Assembly (NCBI GenBank): GCA_965213765.1
Contig: OZ243926.1
Span: 3,844,001-3,908,000, forward strand
DNA length: 64,000 nt
Direction: 5' to 3'
From: JAJDXO01 sp965213765
GTDB lineage: Bacteria; Pseudomonadota; Alphaproteobacteria; Rhodospirillales; UBA2165
Below the pieces are notes generated by a model. That model saw only the letters and a list, made by a program, of their open reading frames with translations, did no database searches and was not told where the DNA came from. Below are positions 43,072 to 52,852 of this stretch, in pieces. Within the stretch, counting starts at the first letter, position 1; the number at the start of each line of letters is the position of its first letter. Position numbers and translations under genes: made by a program.

Positions 43072-43628
43072 GTGGAATCGGGCCGCGGGAGCGTTGCTTC
43101 GGCGGCCCGGCAGATTGACGGCTGCCGCCGCCGGTTCGAGATCGAGACGGTTGCAAGTGGAGCACGGCTGCCGTCTCAGGTTTGCCGGTCCGACATGCTG
43201 CTCGCGGTCATCGATGAGGCGTGGGCCCGTACCGAGGTATCTTTTGGCAGCCATTCTCCTGAAAGTTCATCATTCGAAGACCGCGTGGACATGATTGTTG
43301 ACAGATACCGGGTCTCGTTTAACGATTACCTCTTCCCCGCGATATTGGACATATTTCATGGCTTACGTGAAGATCCGGTTCTGTTCGAGCGCATTGGCGG
43401 AAGATTTCCCGAAATTCTCGATGAACGGGCACAGAGGTGGGCGAATTTGTTCGCCGATCTAGATATACCGGCCGAGCGGCTCCGGCCCGCCCGCGACATT
43501 CTTCGTTCGACAACGCGCGGGCTGGCACTCAGCCGCATTTTGGGGAGCCCGGTCATTCAGTAATCACCAAAAGCGAAGCGGATATGGTCGGAAAAATCGT
43601 TAAAGCTATACTGAAGAACGAGCTGTAG
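43072..43628 (+). pseudogene. TetR-family regulator, decayed
   Basis: The middle is a clear TetR ligand domain start (DMLLAVIDEAWARTEVSFGS, DRVDMIVDRYRVSFNDYLFP). The helix-turn-helix before it (FEIETVASGARLPSQVCRS) appears shortened by small deletions. Near 43560 the frame ends at PVIQ-stop, while the true ending TKSEADMVGKIVKAILKNEL continues in another frame. With two lesions it is unlikely to bind DNA. It probably once controlled the palindrome at 41881. Confidence 0.65.
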
Positions 43629-43670
43629 CCGGCAGCCTCAATCGAGGAATGGAGTGCAGGGAGGAGTGAG

Positions 43671-44228
43671 ATGTCACAATTTCGAACCGTCAAGGCCCTT
43701 GGCCTTCATCACTCGGCGTACCGCTGTCGCGATGCCGAAGAAACCCGCGCTTTTTGGGAAGACAAGGTGGGCTTTCCTTTGAAAATGTCCCTTGAGATCG
43801 AAGAGCACCCTGTGACCGGCGAAGACGTGCGCTATATGCATATCTTCTTTGATATTGGCAGTCACAGCGACGAGGAATCCAATTATTTGGCCTTTTTCGA
43901 TGTTCCTGAACGCGAGGGCGATGATCCGGACGAGCTGTTCAAGGAGCGCTGGGGCATGGACCTGCATATGGCCATGCGGGTGAAGGACCACGCGGAACTC
44001 CGGGGATGGGCCGAGCATCTCAAGGCGCAAGGTATCGAAGTCGAAGGACCCGCCGGGCACGGCTTCTGCAGCTCCATTTATTTCCATGATCCGAATGGCT
44101 ACCGGTGGGAGTTCACAACGGAGGATGCGGAAGAAAAGCAGACGTTCGATAATTTCGAACACACTGCCCACAAACAATTGAGGGACTGGACCGAGTGGAA
44201 GGCGGCCCGCTCATCCAGGTCCGGATAA
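43671..44228 (+). CDS. VOC/glyoxalase-fold protein
   Basis: This encodes 185 residues from an ATG with GGGAGGAG upstream. Metal-site pattern: His in ALGLHHSAYRCRD, His in MDLHMAMRVKD, Glu in GYRWEFTTED. The single-chain two-module length fits small extradiol or lyase-type VOC enzymes; there is also similarity to fosfomycin-resistance-like folds, so the substrate is open. It starts 42 bases after the tetR remnant and precedes the deacetylase by 39 bases, suggesting an operon. Confidence 0.85.
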   Translation: MSQFRTVKALGLHHSAYRCRDAEETRAFWEDKVGFPLKMSLEIEEHPVTGEDVRYMHIFFDIGSHSDEESNYLAFFDVPEREGDDPDELFKERWGMDLHMAMRVKDHAELRGWAEHLKAQGIEVEGPAGHGFCSSIYFHDPNGYRWEFTTEDAEEKQTFDNFEHTAHKQLRDWTEWKAARSSRSG

Positions 44229-44267
44229 CCACCGGAACTCACTCAACGACGTTAAGGACGCAAGCCA

Positions 44268-44996
44268 ATGAATAAAAAATTGACGCTCTCCTTCGACAAC
44301 GGCCCGGACCCTGATTGCACGCCGGGCGTGCTCGATGTCCTCGCGGAGCGGGGTATCAAAGCGACGTTCTTTGTTTGCGGCAATGGCAATAAGCGGCATC
44401 CGGCGATGAAGGCGGGCTCCGATGAGGGCATCGCCCTTTTGGAAAGAACCCGGAACGAAGGCCATTGGATCGGCAATCACAGTCTGACCCACACGGTTGA
44501 GCTTGGCACCACACGGGACCCAAAGGTGGTCGAGCGAGAAATCGGCCGCAACGAAGAAATTGTGGGCCGGTTTAACGAGCACCACTTGTTCCGCCCCTAT
44601 ATGGGGGGCGGCATTCTCGACAAGCGGGTCTTCAGCCCGGAGGCCGTGGACTACCTCTGTGCCAACGGATACACGACGGTTCTCTTCAATAGCGTTCCGA
44701 GGGACTGGGAAATTCCGGAGACCTGGCCCGAGTTGGCCTTCCAGCAGATGGCCAAACAGGATTGGACCTTGTTGATCGTCCACGATGTGTCGCGGTTCGG
44801 CGGGATGCCTAAACTGGCTGGGTTTATCGATCAGGCAATCGAGGACGGATACGAGATCGTTCAGGAGTTTCCGCCGGCGTGCACGCCCATCGTCAAGGGC
44901 GAGATTGTCGGTTCCCTCGACGGTTTGGTGTGCGGCGATCAGCCCGAAGCGCCGAGCGCCTCCGCTGCCGCCGCGGCCGCTTCTCTCGAACATTAG
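44268..44996 (+). CDS. Polysaccharide deacetylase (NodB) family protein
   Basis: This 242-residue protein has the NodB motif LTLSFDNGPDPDCTPGVLDV (Asp-Asp catalytic region, here FDNGP) and the metal His-x3-His in IGNHSLTHTVEL. Further motifs are FRPYMGGGILD and LLIVHDVSRFGGM. No signal peptide, so it is cytoplasmic, like the allantoinase/imidase branch rather than wall-modifying enzymes. It may hydrolyse an amide or ester in the catabolic pathway of this block. Confidence 0.85.
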   Translation: MNKKLTLSFDNGPDPDCTPGVLDVLAERGIKATFFVCGNGNKRHPAMKAGSDEGIALLERTRNEGHWIGNHSLTHTVELGTTRDPKVVEREIGRNEEIVGRFNEHHLFRPYMGGGILDKRVFSPEAVDYLCANGYTTVLFNSVPRDWEIPETWPELAFQQMAKQDWTLLIVHDVSRFGGMPKLAGFIDQAIEDGYEIVQEFPPACTPIVKGEIVGSLDGLVCGDQPEAPSASAAAAAASLEH

Positions 44997-45099
44997 GCAA
45001 AACCTACGCGTCCCGCTTAGGACGCCGATACCGATGGGAGGATTTCAGGCGCGACAACCTGAAAATCCACGAGGTCAACTAGGGTCTGTACTCAATTGG

Positions 45100-45345
45100 G
45101 GGATTCTCCTTTTTGCGCCCACTCACCCCGCCCTTGTCCCTCGGGAAGGGGGCGAGGGGACCCACCGAAACTCCCTCTCCCTCTGGGCGAGGTGATTCGG
45201 CTCGACTCCCTCTCCCTCCCTGAGGGAGAGGGCCGGGGTGAGGGTGATATGGAAATTCCCCCTCACCCGGCTCCGGGTAGGCTCGGCGTTCGCCTCGCCA
45301 ACCCTCCGCATCCCTCTCCCCCTGACGGGGGCGAGGGAACGCACG
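45100..45345. repeat. Dispersed hairpin repeat (family also at 62.6 kb)
   Basis: A GC-rich non-coding stretch holds several hairpins: 45208-45232 (CCCTCTCCCTCCC / GAGGGAGAGGG) and 45312-45337 (CCCTCTCCCCCTGACGGGGG...), with GGAAATTCCCCCTCACCC between. The same parts occur in reverse order and orientation at 62638-62821. It looks like a mobile non-coding repeat. The rest of 44997-45603 has no gene. Confidence 0.75.
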
Positions 45346-45603
45346 GAAAGCCTCATCTCCCCGCTCACCCGCAAGCCCCCCCCCTCTCAGCAACAGACGA
45401 CGATGCCAAGCGGGCTCCAGCAGGCTCTGCGCTCCGCGTCGGTTGTGGTTTTGGCCTTTTTGGGTGAGAAACCGGACACCCGAACCAAACCCGCCTGTTT
45501 TCCGCTTGCAGGCAGTAGGGGACGATCAGCATAGCCATTTAACAATCAACCCCTGCTGGTCTCCAACGATCGAATCCCGAATATCATATTGGCCAAGACC
45601 AAT

Positions 45604-47274
45604 CTACGGCGCGCGTTTTCTTATTTGGTCAACGGTCGCTTGCGGCGTGCTGATGTCGGGATCGGTGAGCATCTCGATCAGGATCGGTCCCGAATGTTTG
45701 CTCCGCAGGTTCTTGTACGCGCCGGTCAATTCGTCGACATGTTCGATGCGCTGTGCCGGGATATCCATCGAACCGGCGAACTCAACGAAATCCGGATTGT
45801 CGATGTCGGTGGCGATGGCCTGGCCGGGAAAGTTCAGTTCCTGGTGCATACGGATTGAGCCGTAGAGTCCGTTGTTGAAGATGATTACCGTCAGCCGAAG
45901 TTGCTGCTTTGCCGCCATCACCAGTTCCTGGGCGTTCATCAGAAAGCACCCGTCGCCGGCATAGGCCAGGACTTCGCGATCGGGATAGATCTGCGCCGCG
46001 GCGATGCCCGCCGGTACCGACGAACCCATCGGCGCATTGATGGGACCGAGCAGCGTATGCGCTCTGCGATAGCGATGGTGGCGCAAAACAAAATGCGTGT
46101 AGTTGCCCGCCCCCATGGTCACCACCGTGTCCGGAGGAACCAGATCGCTCATGGCTGCCACCGCGGCGCCGGGATTTTCCCGGCCCGGAAAGACCACCGG
46201 TTTGTGATAGGCCTCGTATCCTTCCCGCAGACCCGTCAAATGAGCCGACCAGCCGGGTGGATCGGACAACCTCAGATCTCCGAGTGCCGCACAAAATGAA
46301 TTTACATCGGTGCAGATTGCGAGGTCGGGGTCGATGACCCTACCGAACATACTCTCGTCCGGCGCGACATGAACAAACCGCCGCTCGTGTTTTCCCTCGA
46401 GCAGTTTCCGATAGCGCATGGTCTCGATTTCGCCGACCTGCCCGCCCAGCATGATCAGGAGATCCGCCGTATCCGCATATCCGACGAGGTTGGGATCGGG
46501 TCCGACGCCGAGAGAGCCGACAAAGCATGGATGGTCGTTGTCGATGAGGTCCTGGCGGCGGAACGTGACCGCCGTCGGCATATCCAGGCTCTCGGCGAAG
46601 GCGGCAAGTTGATCCCGCGCCGTCTGCTTCCACCCCATACCGCCGAGCAGCAGCAATGGTGCCCTGGCGGCGGCCAACAGTTCGGCAAATTTGGACAACG
46701 TCTCGGCATCCGGCGCGGCGTGGGCGGGCTCAGCCGGCTTCGGGGCGGATGCGGGCACGGGAGACAACTGGATATCTTCCGGCAATCCAACGACGACGGG
46801 TCCGGGCCGTCCGGAAAGGGAGAGCGCAACAGCTTCTTCCATAATCCCGGCGATGTCTTCGGCCCGGTCCGCGACAAAGACCCGTTTCGCCATCCCGCCA
46901 TAGAAGGCGGCAAGATCGATCTCCTGAAACGCCACGCGCCGTTCGGTGCCGGTGGTGGTATGGCCGACCAGCAGGATCATCGGCACGCCTTCCTGCTCGG
47001 CGGTATGAATGCCGATGGCTGCATTGCAGGCGCCGGGTCCACGGGTCACCATGCACACGCCGGGCCGCCCGGTCAGGCAGGCATAGGCCTCGGCCATATA
47101 GGCGGCACCCCCTTCCTGGCGGCAGACATGGAGGGTGAAGCTGTTTCCCGCCTCGCGAACGGCGTCAAGCACGCCGAGATAACTCTCGCCGGGTACGCAG
47201 TAAGCCCGATCGATGCCGTTGGCCGCCAGATTGTCGATAACCATCTGGCCGCCTGTGCGCGTCTCACCGCTCAT
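45604..47274 (-). CDS. ThDP-dependent enzyme, acetolactate-synthase-like
   Basis: This encodes 556 residues from the ATG at 47274 (GGGAGAA upstream). The N-terminal Pyr domain has the catalytic Glu in YCVPGESYLGVLDAV and ACNAAIGIHTAEQEGVPMIL. The C-terminal PP domain has the ThDP motif AGDGCFLMNAQEL...IIFNN. No FAD-loop evidence was checked. Relatives include acetolactate synthase, sulfoacetaldehyde acetyltransferase and decarboxylases of 2-oxo acids. It is divergent from a HisC-like aminotransferase, so it may act on a 2-oxo acid derived from an amino acid. Confidence 0.88.
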   Translation of the reverse strand: MSGETRTGGQMVIDNLAANGIDRAYCVPGESYLGVLDAVREAGNSFTLHVCRQEGGAAYMAEAYACLTGRPGVCMVTRGPGACNAAIGIHTAEQEGVPMILLVGHTTTGTERRVAFQEIDLAAFYGGMAKRVFVADRAEDIAGIMEEAVALSLSGRPGPVVVGLPEDIQLSPVPASAPKPAEPAHAAPDAETLSKFAELLAAARAPLLLLGGMGWKQTARDQLAAFAESLDMPTAVTFRRQDLIDNDHPCFVGSLGVGPDPNLVGYADTADLLIMLGGQVGEIETMRYRKLLEGKHERRFVHVAPDESMFGRVIDPDLAICTDVNSFCAALGDLRLSDPPGWSAHLTGLREGYEAYHKPVVFPGRENPGAAVAAMSDLVPPDTVVTMGAGNYTHFVLRHHRYRRAHTLLGPINAPMGSSVPAGIAAAQIYPDREVLAYAGDGCFLMNAQELVMAAKQQLRLTVIIFNNGLYGSIRMHQELNFPGQAIATDIDNPDFVEFAGSMDIPAQRIEHVDELTGAYKNLRSKHSGPILIEMLTDPDISTPQATVDQIRKRAP

Positions 47275-47449
47275 CCCATTCTCCCGGAAAATCTGCCTCG
47301 GCAATTCTGCATGGCTTTGAGGCATACGTAAATCACCGCCGGGGCTCGTCCTTGTCCAAGCTGGTATGGTGTTCAATTGAAAAGCCTATATTCCCGGGCG
47401 ACGGCTCATCAGCCGTGCCGCCCCACCGAACGAACGCGAGGAAATTTCA

Positions 47450-48547
47450 ATGGCGGATACAGACCAACCCAAACCCGTGGCGCATCTCGCCGAAGGCCCC
47501 AACTTTACACCCGGCCGCGTAAACTGGGATGCCGACGTGGAGGTCCACAAGCTGTCGAATAATGAATCTCCCATCGGCAGCAGCCCGGCGGCCGTCAAAG
47601 CCATACGGGATCATGCCTCCTCGCTTTACCTTTATGGCGATGCGGATGGGTTGCCTCTGATCGACGCACTCGCCGGTCATTTCAAGCTGGACCCGGCACA
47701 AATTGTCGTCGGACCCGGATCGGAGCAGTTGATCAACTGGATCATTCAAGGCTGGGCCGACCGTGGGGATGAGGTGCTCTACCCGGAACATGCATTTCAG
47801 AGCTACCGCATTCGCTCGAGAATGTGCGGCGCGGTCCCGGTATCCGCACCGGAAATCAATCTGCGGGTCGACATCCAGTCCCTGCTCGATGCCGTGACGC
47901 CCCGCACGAAGGTTGTGATCGTCGCCAATCCCAACAATCCTACCGGCACCCACATTCCGCTGTCCGAGGTCAAAGCCCTCCGCGAGGCCCTCCGGTCCGA
48001 TGTGCTCCTGGTCCTCGACGAGGCGTACTTCGATTATGTGAATGAAGACGATTACGGCACCGCTCTGCCTCTGGTTGCCGCGGGCAGCGAGAACGTCATC
48101 GTCACCCGGACATTTTCGAAATTCCATGGCCTTGCCGGACTTCGCGTGGGTTGGGCTTATGTTCCGAGCAGTCTGGCAGACCCGCTGTCGCGCGTGCGGG
48201 GCCCCTATCCGATTTCGTCCTTGGCCATGGTGGGTGCCGCCGCCGCGCTGACGGATTTCGAGTTTCAAAAGCAAGCCAAGGCTCACAATGACAAGTGGCT
48301 GCCGTGGCTTGTATCCGAAGTCGAAAATCTTGGATTCGAAACCAGCGGGACGGTCGCGAACTTCGTCCTGTTCCGGATCCCGGAAGGTGCCGAGGCGGCG
48401 CAAGCCCTGGAACTCGCCATGACGGGAAAGGGCTTTATCGGCCGGGTGGCCCATCAGAACGCGCTGCCCGATTGGATCCGGTTTTCGGTCGGCAGCGAGC
48501 AGGCGATGACGGGACTCATCGAAGAACTGTCAGCCCGTCGTCCCTAG
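47450..48547 (+). CDS. PLP-dependent aminotransferase, HisC-like (class I/II)
   Basis: This 365-residue protein has the HisC opening LSNNESPIGSSPAAVKAI, PLP-phosphate region VGPGSEQLINWIIQ, PNNPTGTHIP, Asp in LVLDEAYFDY, and the lysine motif TRTFSKFHGLAGLRVGW. HisC proteins make histidinol phosphate, but many homologues act on aromatic amino acids. No his genes are nearby. Its neighbours are the ThDP enzyme and the aap amino-acid transporter, so a role in amino-acid catabolism is more likely. Confidence 0.9.
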   Translation: MADTDQPKPVAHLAEGPNFTPGRVNWDADVEVHKLSNNESPIGSSPAAVKAIRDHASSLYLYGDADGLPLIDALAGHFKLDPAQIVVGPGSEQLINWIIQGWADRGDEVLYPEHAFQSYRIRSRMCGAVPVSAPEINLRVDIQSLLDAVTPRTKVVIVANPNNPTGTHIPLSEVKALREALRSDVLLVLDEAYFDYVNEDDYGTALPLVAAGSENVIVTRTFSKFHGLAGLRVGWAYVPSSLADPLSRVRGPYPISSLAMVGAAAALTDFEFQKQAKAHNDKWLPWLVSEVENLGFETSGTVANFVLFRIPEGAEAAQALELAMTGKGFIGRVAHQNALPDWIRFSVGSEQAMTGLIEELSARRP

Positions 48548-48640
48548 CGGCTGGATTCATTTAGTTCGACGCTGTCACAAAGACTGTTCTAGGATGATCG
48601 AGTGAAATGATAGCCAGATAAAACAACACGGAGGACTTCC

Positions 48641-49687
48641 ATGAAACGAACATTTAAATCGGGGCTGGTCACCAGTCTCTCGGTCGCAGCGGCAATGGCT
48701 GCCGCGATTACCGCATTTTCGCCCTCGCAGGCAGAGGCGGGGCGTCTTGAGGACGTGAAGGCGGCTGGTATTCTCCATTGTGGTGTTGTGCCCGGTGTGC
48801 CGGGTTACGCTTTTCCCAACAAGGAAGGCAAGATGGTCGGTTTCGACATCGATCTGTGCCGGGCCATTGCGGCGGCTGTTCTCGGCGATGCCGACAAGAT
48901 CAAGACGACCAAAATGAAACTACCGGTTGCGTTCAATGCGATGAAAGCCGGTACGGTCGATGTGGTCACACACCGTTTCACCTGGACCTTCGGCCGTGAC
49001 GTTGGGCAGGGTCTCGATTTTACCCGCGTGATGGTTTTTGACGGCCAAGGATTTATGGTTCGCAAGAAGCTTGGTGTCACTTCCGGCAAACAGCTTAATG
49101 GGGCCACGTTTTGCCTGACCACCGGCGCAACAACGGAATCAAACGTTTCCGACTTCTTCCGGACTCACGGCATGACCTTTAAACAGGTAACCTTCGGCAG
49201 CATGGGCGAGGCCCAGAAAGCCTACGACCAGGGCCGCTGCGATGTGTTTGTTACCGATAAATTCGGCCTCGGGGCGCGCCGGCTTGCGATGACCAATCCG
49301 GACGAACACGTGATCCTGCCCGAGACGATTTCCAATGAACCGATTTCTCCGATGGTGCCGCATGGGGATCAGGTATGGAGAGACATTGTCGTGTGGACCC
49401 TCAATGCTCTGATCTCCGCCGAGGAATATGGTGTCACCAGCAAGAACATCGACAAAATGGCCAACGATGCGAAGAACCCGTTCGTCCAGCGGCTTCTCGG
49501 TAAAACCGGTAAGTTTGGCGGGAAAATCGGTCTTGGTCCGCAGTGGGCCTACAGAGCAATCAAGTCTGTCGGCAATTATGGTGAAATTTGGGAGAACCAT
49601 CTCGGCAAACACGGCCTCGGTATGGCGCGTGGCAAGAACGAGCTTTACACGAATGGCGGCCTTCTAATCGCCCCGCCGTTCCGGTAG
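48641..49687 (+). CDS. aapJ: General L-amino acid ABC transporter binding protein
   Basis: This 348-residue protein has a signal peptide (residues 1-33) and an SBP_bac_3 fold: RLEDVKAAGILHCGVVPGVP, GFDIDLCRAIAAAVLGDADK, and FMVRKKLGVTSGKQLNGATF. It binds polar and other L-amino acids in the periplasm for AapQMP. It begins the four-gene aap operon; a stem-loop follows its stop. Confidence 0.92.
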   Translation: MKRTFKSGLVTSLSVAAAMAAAITAFSPSQAEAGRLEDVKAAGILHCGVVPGVPGYAFPNKEGKMVGFDIDLCRAIAAAVLGDADKIKTTKMKLPVAFNAMKAGTVDVVTHRFTWTFGRDVGQGLDFTRVMVFDGQGFMVRKKLGVTSGKQLNGATFCLTTGATTESNVSDFFRTHGMTFKQVTFGSMGEAQKAYDQGRCDVFVTDKFGLGARRLAMTNPDEHVILPETISNEPISPMVPHGDQVWRDIVVWTLNALISAEEYGVTSKNIDKMANDAKNPFVQRLLGKTGKFGGKIGLGPQWAYRAIKSVGNYGEIWENHLGKHGLGMARGKNELYTNGGLLIAPPFR

Positions 49688-49717
49688 GCCGACTCTACCG
49701 TCATACATATGATACAG

Positions 49718-49751
49718 CCGGGTGCCCTCGATAGGATTTGAGGGCACCCGG
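49718..49751 (+). terminator. aapJ-aapQ intercistronic stem-loop
   Basis: CCGGGTGCCCTC and GAGGGCACCCGG form a perfect 12-bp stem with a 10-base loop, followed by AATTTATAG, not a U-run. In binding-protein operons such hairpins stabilise the upstream transcript or partly end it, so the binding protein is made in excess. Confidence 0.75.
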
Positions 49752-49775
49752 AATTTATAGTTCCAGCAAAAGACG

Positions 49776-50939
49776 ATGAATGATTTGCTTGTCTACTGGC
49801 GTAGGGGAAGCGTCCGCTCCCTGACCTATCAATGGGGGCTGGTGGTCGCAATCGTTCTCGCTCTTTTTTGGCTGTTCGATACGGCGAACACCAATTTAGA
49901 CCGCCTCGGCATACAAACGGGTTTCGATTTTCTGGACGATGAAGCCGGATTTCAAATCAGCCAGGCGCTTTTCCCGTATACGGCTCAATCCACTTACATC
50001 GATGCGCTGCTTGTAACCTTTACGAATACGATCGTCCTGTCGTTGATCGCGGCATTTCTTGCGACGTTTCTGGGGTTTTTTATCGCGCTTTCCAGACTCT
50101 CCGACAATCTCCTGCTTCGAAAATTCGGCGATTTCTATGTTGAGATGTTCCGGAACATCCCGCTGCTGCTTCAGCTTTTTTTCTGGTATTTCGCCGCGTT
50201 GAAGCTGCTGCCGGCCAAGCGCGAGTCGATCAATCTCTTCGATGCCGCCTTTCTGAATATTGAAGGCTTTGTCGTTCCGGCGCCGGTGTTCGAGGCTGGC
50301 GCAAATTCGTTGGCTTGGGCCATCGTCATTTCTTTTCTTTTGGCGTTCGGTGTGTGGCGATGGGCGAAAAACCGGCAGATCAGAACGGGTCAACCCTTTC
50401 CATCCTTCATAGTCGGATTGGGCATCATCATTATTATTCCGTTCATTGTGGCTTGGTTTCAAGATTTCCCAATCACCTGGGAAATTCCAAAGTTTGGCCG
50501 CTTCAACTTTGAAGGAGGTGTCGCCCTTCAACCGGAATTCACCGCCATGCTGTTTGGCCTCACTTTGTATAACGGCGCCTTCATCGGCGAAATTGTACGG
50601 GCGGGAATATTGTCTGTTCATAAAGGACAGCGGGAAGCCGCCAATTCCATCGGCTTTACCCAAATGCAGATTTATTCGCAGATAATCGTTCCCCAGGCGA
50701 TGCGTCTGATCATTCCGCCGCTGACCAACCAGTACCTGAATCTGACAAAATCGACGGCGCTCGCGGCGGCCCTGGGGTATCCGGATTTCTTCTGGGCGCT
50801 CAGCGGCGCCATCGCCGCCCAGACCGGACAGGTTCTCGAACTTCAGGCCATTACCTTGTTCGGATATCTCGGTGTCAGTTTATTCATCGCCGCGATCATG
50901 GCGGTCTATAACCGTGCGACCCGCATTCCGGAAAGGTAG
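49776..50939 (+). CDS. aapQ: General L-amino acid ABC permease AapQ
   Basis: This 387-residue protein has about eight membrane helices. The His/Glu/Gln-type permease loop reads REAANSIGFTQMQIYSQIIV. Long loops between helices 1-2 and 4-5 are typical of AapQ rather than shorter HisQ. With AapM it forms the channel. The next gene starts 7 bases after its stop. Confidence 0.92.
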   Translation: MNDLLVYWRRGSVRSLTYQWGLVVAIVLALFWLFDTANTNLDRLGIQTGFDFLDDEAGFQISQALFPYTAQSTYIDALLVTFTNTIVLSLIAAFLATFLGFFIALSRLSDNLLLRKFGDFYVEMFRNIPLLLQLFFWYFAALKLLPAKRESINLFDAAFLNIEGFVVPAPVFEAGANSLAWAIVISFLLAFGVWRWAKNRQIRTGQPFPSFIVGLGIIIIIPFIVAWFQDFPITWEIPKFGRFNFEGGVALQPEFTAMLFGLTLYNGAFIGEIVRAGILSVHKGQREAANSIGFTQMQIYSQIIVPQAMRLIIPPLTNQYLNLTKSTALAAALGYPDFFWALSGAIAAQTGQVLELQAITLFGYLGVSLFIAAIMAVYNRATRIPER

Positions 50940-50946
50940 AGAGACC

Positions 50947-52056
50947 ATGGAACCCGCTCTCAAACCTTTCATCGAACCGCAACCGCCGCCCTTGCAATCC
51001 TCCGGTCTTGTCGGATGGCTTAGAGCTAATTTTTTCTCCAGCTGGTTCAACACATTGGTCACTCTGGCGCTTTTATGGGTGATCTATCACGTTGGCGGCT
51101 TTGTCATCAATTGGGGGATTATTAACGCCAATTGGGTTGGAGATTCGGCCAAATCCTGCCCAAACATCGATGGTGCGTGTTGGGCTTTCGTCACCGAGCG
51201 CTGGCGCTTGTTTGTCTACGGGCTTTATCCGAACGAACTCTATTGGCGGGTGAACGTTTTTTATGTTTTGGGAGCCCTGACAATCATCGCCTTTGTATTT
51301 TCCTTCGGCTCGATCACAAGGAAACTACGCCTGACCATGTTCATCGGCTTCCCGATCGCCGCCTATATTTTCCTGGTCGGCGGAGTTTTCGGCCTGACCC
51401 ATATCTCACCTGAAAATTTCGGCGGCTTGCTGTTGACCTTGGTGATCGCCACCGTCGGAATATTCGGCTCCATTCCGTTGGGCCTCATACTGGCGCTCGG
51501 CAGAACCTCGGACCTGAAGGTCATCAGCAAGGTCTGCACCTATTTTATCGAGTTCTGGCGGGGTGTTCCGCATATCGCGGTCATTGTCATGTTTGTCGCG
51601 CTACTGCCGATATTTATTCCCGACGGCAATAAAATCGACATCGTCGTCCGCGCCTTCATCGCTTTTGCGGCATTTAACTCAGCCTATATGGCGGAGGTAT
51701 TCCGCGGCGGTCTGCAATCGATACCGGCCGGCCAATTCGAGGCGTCCAAAGCCATCGGGCTCTCCTACTGGAAAATGATGGGTTACATTATTCTGCCTCA
51801 GGCGATCCGCAATTCGGTGCCGGCGCTGGTCAATACCTGCATCAGTATTTTCAAGGAAACGACGATCGTGCTGCTGATCGGGTTCAGCGATTTACTGGGT
51901 ATTATCCAGCTGTCCCTGGAAGACCCGAAATGGCTCGGCCCGCCGCATATTTTCAGCTCGGCCTATGTCTTTGCGGCGATTGTCTACTTCACCTTTACCT
52001 ACGGCATGTCGAAGTATTCACTGCGACTGGAAAATCGCAGCAATGTTGCTCAATAA
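50947..52056 (+). CDS. aapM: General L-amino acid ABC permease AapM
   Basis: This encodes 369 residues from the ATG at 50947. Hydrophilic start, then about eight membrane helices; the permease loop is FEASKAIGLSYWKMMGYIIL. The periplasmic insert with Cys residues (SAKSCPNIDGACWAFVTER) is characteristic of AapM. It pairs with AapQ. Confidence 0.92.
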   Translation: MEPALKPFIEPQPPPLQSSGLVGWLRANFFSSWFNTLVTLALLWVIYHVGGFVINWGIINANWVGDSAKSCPNIDGACWAFVTERWRLFVYGLYPNELYWRVNVFYVLGALTIIAFVFSFGSITRKLRLTMFIGFPIAAYIFLVGGVFGLTHISPENFGGLLLTLVIATVGIFGSIPLGLILALGRTSDLKVISKVCTYFIEFWRGVPHIAVIVMFVALLPIFIPDGNKIDIVVRAFIAFAAFNSAYMAEVFRGGLQSIPAGQFEASKAIGLSYWKMMGYIILPQAIRNSVPALVNTCISIFKETTIVLLIGFSDLLGIIQLSLEDPKWLGPPHIFSSAYVFAAIVYFTFTYGMSKYSLRLENRSNVAQ

Positions 52057-52074
52057 GGACCAATTGGAACAGCG

Positions 52075-52818
52075 ATGTCGGACGACCCCGTAATAATTTT
52101 TGATAAGGTAAACAAGTGGTTCGGTGATTTTCACGTGCTGCGGGACATCGATCTGGATGTGCGGCGAGGCGAGAAGATCGTCATTTGCGGGCCGTCGGGA
52201 TCCGGAAAATCGACCATAATCCGCTGTATCAACAGGTTGGAAGAACATCAAAAGGGAAAAATTATCGTCGACGGCATCGAGCTTACCGATGATATCAAAA
52301 ACATCGATTCGATCCGCTCCGAGGTCGGCATGGTATTCCAGTCATTTAACCTGTTTCCCCATATTTCGGTACTCGAGAACCTGGCAATCGGCCAGCATCT
52401 GGTTCGAAAAATGCCAAAAGCCGATGCCGAGGAAGTCGCCATGACTTATCTCGAGCGGGTCAAAATTGCCGATCAGGCGGATAAATTTCCCGGTCAGCTC
52501 TCGGGCGGGCAGCAGCAGCGGGTGGCGATCGCCCGCTCTCTCTGCATGAAACCCAAAATCATGTTGTTCGATGAGGTGACCTCGGCGCTCGATCCGGAGA
52601 TGGTCATGGAAGTGCTCGACGTGATGACCGATCTGGCGCGGGAAGGCATGACCATGCTCGTGGTCACCCACGAGATGGGCTTCGCGCGCGAGGTTGCCGA
52701 CCGGGTCGCGTTTATGGACGACGGCCAGATCATCGAGGAAAACAACCCGCGCGACTTCTTCGATCGCCCGGAAACCGACCGCGCGAAACTGTTCCTGAGC
52801 CAGATACTCAGGCAGTGA
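52075..52818 (+). CDS. aapP: General L-amino acid ABC ATPase AapP
   Basis: This 247-residue protein has Walker A GPSGSGKST, Q-loop FQSFNLFPHISV, signature LSGGQQQR, Walker B IMLFDEVTSALD and His switch VTHEMGFAREV. Length is as expected. It powers AapQM and closes the aap operon, starting 18 bases after aapM. Confidence 0.95.
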   Translation: MSDDPVIIFDKVNKWFGDFHVLRDIDLDVRRGEKIVICGPSGSGKSTIIRCINRLEEHQKGKIIVDGIELTDDIKNIDSIRSEVGMVFQSFNLFPHISVLENLAIGQHLVRKMPKADAEEVAMTYLERVKIADQADKFPGQLSGGQQQRVAIARSLCMKPKIMLFDEVTSALDPEMVMEVLDVMTDLAREGMTMLVVTHEMGFAREVADRVAFMDDGQIIEENNPRDFFDRPETDRAKLFLSQILRQ

Positions 52819-52852
52819 GGCGAAGACGGCATCCAGAGCAGTTTCCGGTTAA

